Shown here one piece after another: positions 62,405 through 64,000 of a stretch of 64,000 nucleotides of DNA; the stretch's first letter is position 1; every line of letters starts with the position of its first letter. Made by a program: the position numbers and the translations under genes. This DNA comes from Alteromonas_E sp965248545 (lineage in GTDB: Bacteria > Pseudomonadota > Gammaproteobacteria > Enterobacterales > Alteromonadaceae): NCBI GenBank assembly GCA_965248545.1, contig OZ252110.1:2790001-2854000 (forward strand), read 5' to 3'. The notes under the pieces are model-generated. The model saw nothing but the letters and a program-made list of their open reading frames with translations. It ran no database searches and was not told where the DNA came from.

Positions 62405-63133
62405 GTGCTAGAAGGCAAAGTCATTATGGTCACCGGCGCGAGTAGTGGTATCGGATTGGCTACAGCCCAGGTATGTGTGCGTCTTGGTGCCGTAGTATTA
62501 ATGACGGGGCGGGACGACGAGCGATTGTCATTTGTGGCTCAGGAATTAGGTGAAAATGCTATTCCAATGAGTTATGACGCAACGGATGAAGAGCAGGTGA
62601 AAGCGGCGTTTGGGCACATTAAAGCGCATATTGGTTTTATTGATGGATTGGTCAATAATGCCGGTCAAATGCTCGAAGCAGCAATGCCAATGACCCGTCT
62701 CAGTGCACTGCGCGAACAGCTTGATGCAAACACAATCGCAGCATATCAACACACTCAACTCGCTAGCCGATTTATGCTTAAGCGTGGTGGTGGGTGTATT
62801 ATCAATCTATGTTCAATTGTCGGAGAACACGGTGCCCCTGGGCAAACCGCCTATGCGACAGCCAAAGCTGCCGTTTCGGGGATGACCAAAGCTGCTAGTA
62901 AGGAACTTGCTCCTCACAATATTCGAGTCAATGGCGTCGCCCCCGGGTTTATCGAGACGCCAATGACTCAACATTTTGAACCTGAAAAGCGACAAGGTCT
63001 GGTTGGCAGTATTGGTTTAGGGCGAGCGGGAACCGCTCAGGAGGTTGCCGATCTCATTAGCTTTTTGCTTTCGGATCATGCCAGTTACATTACCGGTCAA
63101 ATAATCGGTATTGACGGCGGCATGCGCCTGTAG
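62405..63133 (+). CDS. FabG-like short-chain dehydrogenase/reductase
   Basis: 242-residue SDR. It has the NAD(P)-binding TGASSGIG at the N-terminus, NNAG, the catalytic Ser/Tyr/Lys (CSIVGEHG, then YATAK) and the C-terminal GIDGGMRL. Most similar in layout to 3-oxoacyl-ACP reductases. Next to an ACP, it probably reduces a 3-ketoacyl-ACP to a 3-hydroxyacyl-ACP. The start is a GTG. GAGAGGAGAGGG upstream supplies the ribosome site. Confidence 0.88.
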   Translation: MLEGKVIMVTGASSGIGLATAQVCVRLGAVVLMTGRDDERLSFVAQELGENAIPMSYDATDEEQVKAAFGHIKAHIGFIDGLVNNAGQMLEAAMPMTRLSALREQLDANTIAAYQHTQLASRFMLKRGGGCIINLCSIVGEHGAPGQTAYATAKAAVSGMTKAASKELAPHNIRVNGVAPGFIETPMTQHFEPEKRQGLVGSIGLGRAGTAQEVADLISFLLSDHASYITGQIIGIDGGMRL

Positions 63134-63149
63134 TGAATCGGACAGAACC

Positions 63150-64000
63150 TTGTTTTTTGAGCACATCAAATCATACTCTGAAAACTTAGCCGTATTGCAA
63201 TATCCTGTTACGGGAGCATCTGACGAACTGCCAATACCCGTATCATTTTCCTATCATCAGTTGTTTGATCGCGTCGAATACTATTGCCAATTGTTTTCTG
63301 AGACGTTATCCCTCAGCCGCTCTACAGACGATAGAGCGCGCAAGATTGTCATTTTCAAAATGTCACCTGAATACGATGCAATTGCCCAGTATCTTGCCCT
63401 ACTTCGCTTGAGAGTTGTGATGATAATTGTTGCTCCCGAGCTGAGCCAAAGCGCGGTCAACGATATACGTAATAAATTTAATGTTAACGGTATTGTAGAT
63501 AACCAACATTGTTCGCTAAATCATACTGATACCGCCAGCATGGCCGCTTCTTTAGCGGTTATATTACCGACGTCAGGCACCACAGGAAAAGCCAAGTTTG
63601 TTGCTCTCAGCTACCTGAATTTGCAATCCAATGCGGAATCTATTTGTACTTACTTACCGATAGAGACTCGTGATCGAGCACTGTGTACGTTGCCTTTCCA
63701 TTACTCCTATGGATTGTCCGTGTTGAATTCTCACCTTCTGACAGGGGCCGCATTGATAATTTCACCGTTCACCGTTGTAAGTAAACCCTTCTGGTATGTC
63801 CTCGAACACAGTCAAGCGACCAGTTTTGCTGGGGTTCCTTTCACATATGAAACGCTTGAACGTTTGCGTTTTCGACGTAAAGCATTCCCCTCGATTCGTT
63901 ATTTCACTCAGGCCGGTGGCAGACTTTCAGAGTCTCTAGTCAAAGCATTCGCTGAATACGCTACGGAAAACGACAAACAATTTTTCGTTATGTACGGGCA
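63150..64000 (+). CDS. Acyl-activating (AMP-binding) ligase, 3' end outside window
   Basis: Partial member of the ANL superfamily. Visible motifs are the ATP-binding P-loop LPTSGTTGKAKF, PFHYSYGLS and, near the window edge, TQAGGRL with the start of MYG (A5 core). The protein runs on past base 64000. The start is probably a TTG at 63150, since no ATG is well placed. Next to an ACP and a FabG-like reductase, it likely loads an acyl group as an acyl-AMP onto the carrier. Substrate unknown. Confidence 0.8.
   Translation, partial: MFFEHIKSYSENLAVLQYPVTGASDELPIPVSFSYHQLFDRVEYYCQLFSETLSLSRSTDDRARKIVIFKMSPEYDAIAQYLALLRLRVVMIIVAPELSQSAVNDIRNKFNVNGIVDNQHCSLNHTDTASMAASLAVILPTSGTTGKAKFVALSYLNLQSNAESICTYLPIETRDRALCTLPFHYSYGLSVLNSHLLTGAALIISPFTVVSKPFWYVLEHSQATSFAGVPFTYETLERLRFRRKAFPSIRYFTQAGGRLSESLVKAFAEYATENDKQFFVMYG

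Noticed and set aside
1..64000. Transposons, prophage, toxin-antitoxin or defence islands
   Set aside because: No transposase, integrase, terminal repeats or known defence genes were seen on either strand.

Overview
The window is a stretch of a gammaproteobacterial chromosome, most likely from the marine Alteromonadales/Vibrionales neighbourhood. The evidence is gene order: cdsA-dxr-rseP-bamA-skp-fabZ-lpxA-lpxB-rnhB-dnaE-accA-tilS, then tadA/mltF/purL, then a polar-flagellum locus with flgT, flgP and cheV-cheR upstream of flgB. I cannot name a species. The window starts inside cdsA and ends inside an AMP-binding ligase gene.

Layout. 1-15.5 kb is one rightward housekeeping run for phospholipid, isoprenoid, outer-membrane assembly, lipid A, replication, fatty acid and tRNA-Ile modification genes. 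lpxD, normally between skp and fabZ, is absent from its usual place. 15.5-30 kb is a mixed region: two diguanylate cyclases, a KefB-type antiporter, a lone PspB-like protein, tadA, a 50-residue basic protein, the lytic transglycosylase mltF, purL, a 46-residue membrane peptide, an Smr-domain protein, an MFS sugar porter and tRNA-Arg(CCT).

30-55.6 kb is the flagellar region. flgT and flgA-flgM-flgN read left; flgP, cheV-cheR and flgB to flgL read right. Four tandem flagellin genes follow (called fla1 to fla4 here), then flaG, fliD, fliS and a fliT-like gene. Promoter motifs fit a sigma54-to-sigma28 hierarchy: sigma54-type sites precede flgB, flgF, flgA and possibly flgP, and sigma28-type sites precede flgM, fla1, fla4 and possibly fla2. 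A gene for a sialidase-fold protein sits on the opposite strand between flgL and fla1.

55.6-64 kb continues from fliT without an evident break into a complete pseudaminic acid pathway (pseB, pseC, pseF, pseI, pseG, pseH). A GT9-like glycosyltransferase gene is embedded in it. It is followed by an acyl carrier protein, a FabG-like reductase and an acyl-activating ligase. This is presumably the flagellin glycosylation operon, with an added module for making an unusual acyl group.

The most unusual signal is in the flagellin untranslated regions. The 3' regions of fla1 and fla3 each carry a hairpin directly before the terminator. The two stems differ by compensating changes, but both loops carry CUCCUAACGU, which is complementary to the ribosome binding sites of fla2 and fla3 (up to 14 consecutive bases). 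This suggests RNA-based cross-regulation among flagellin mRNAs.
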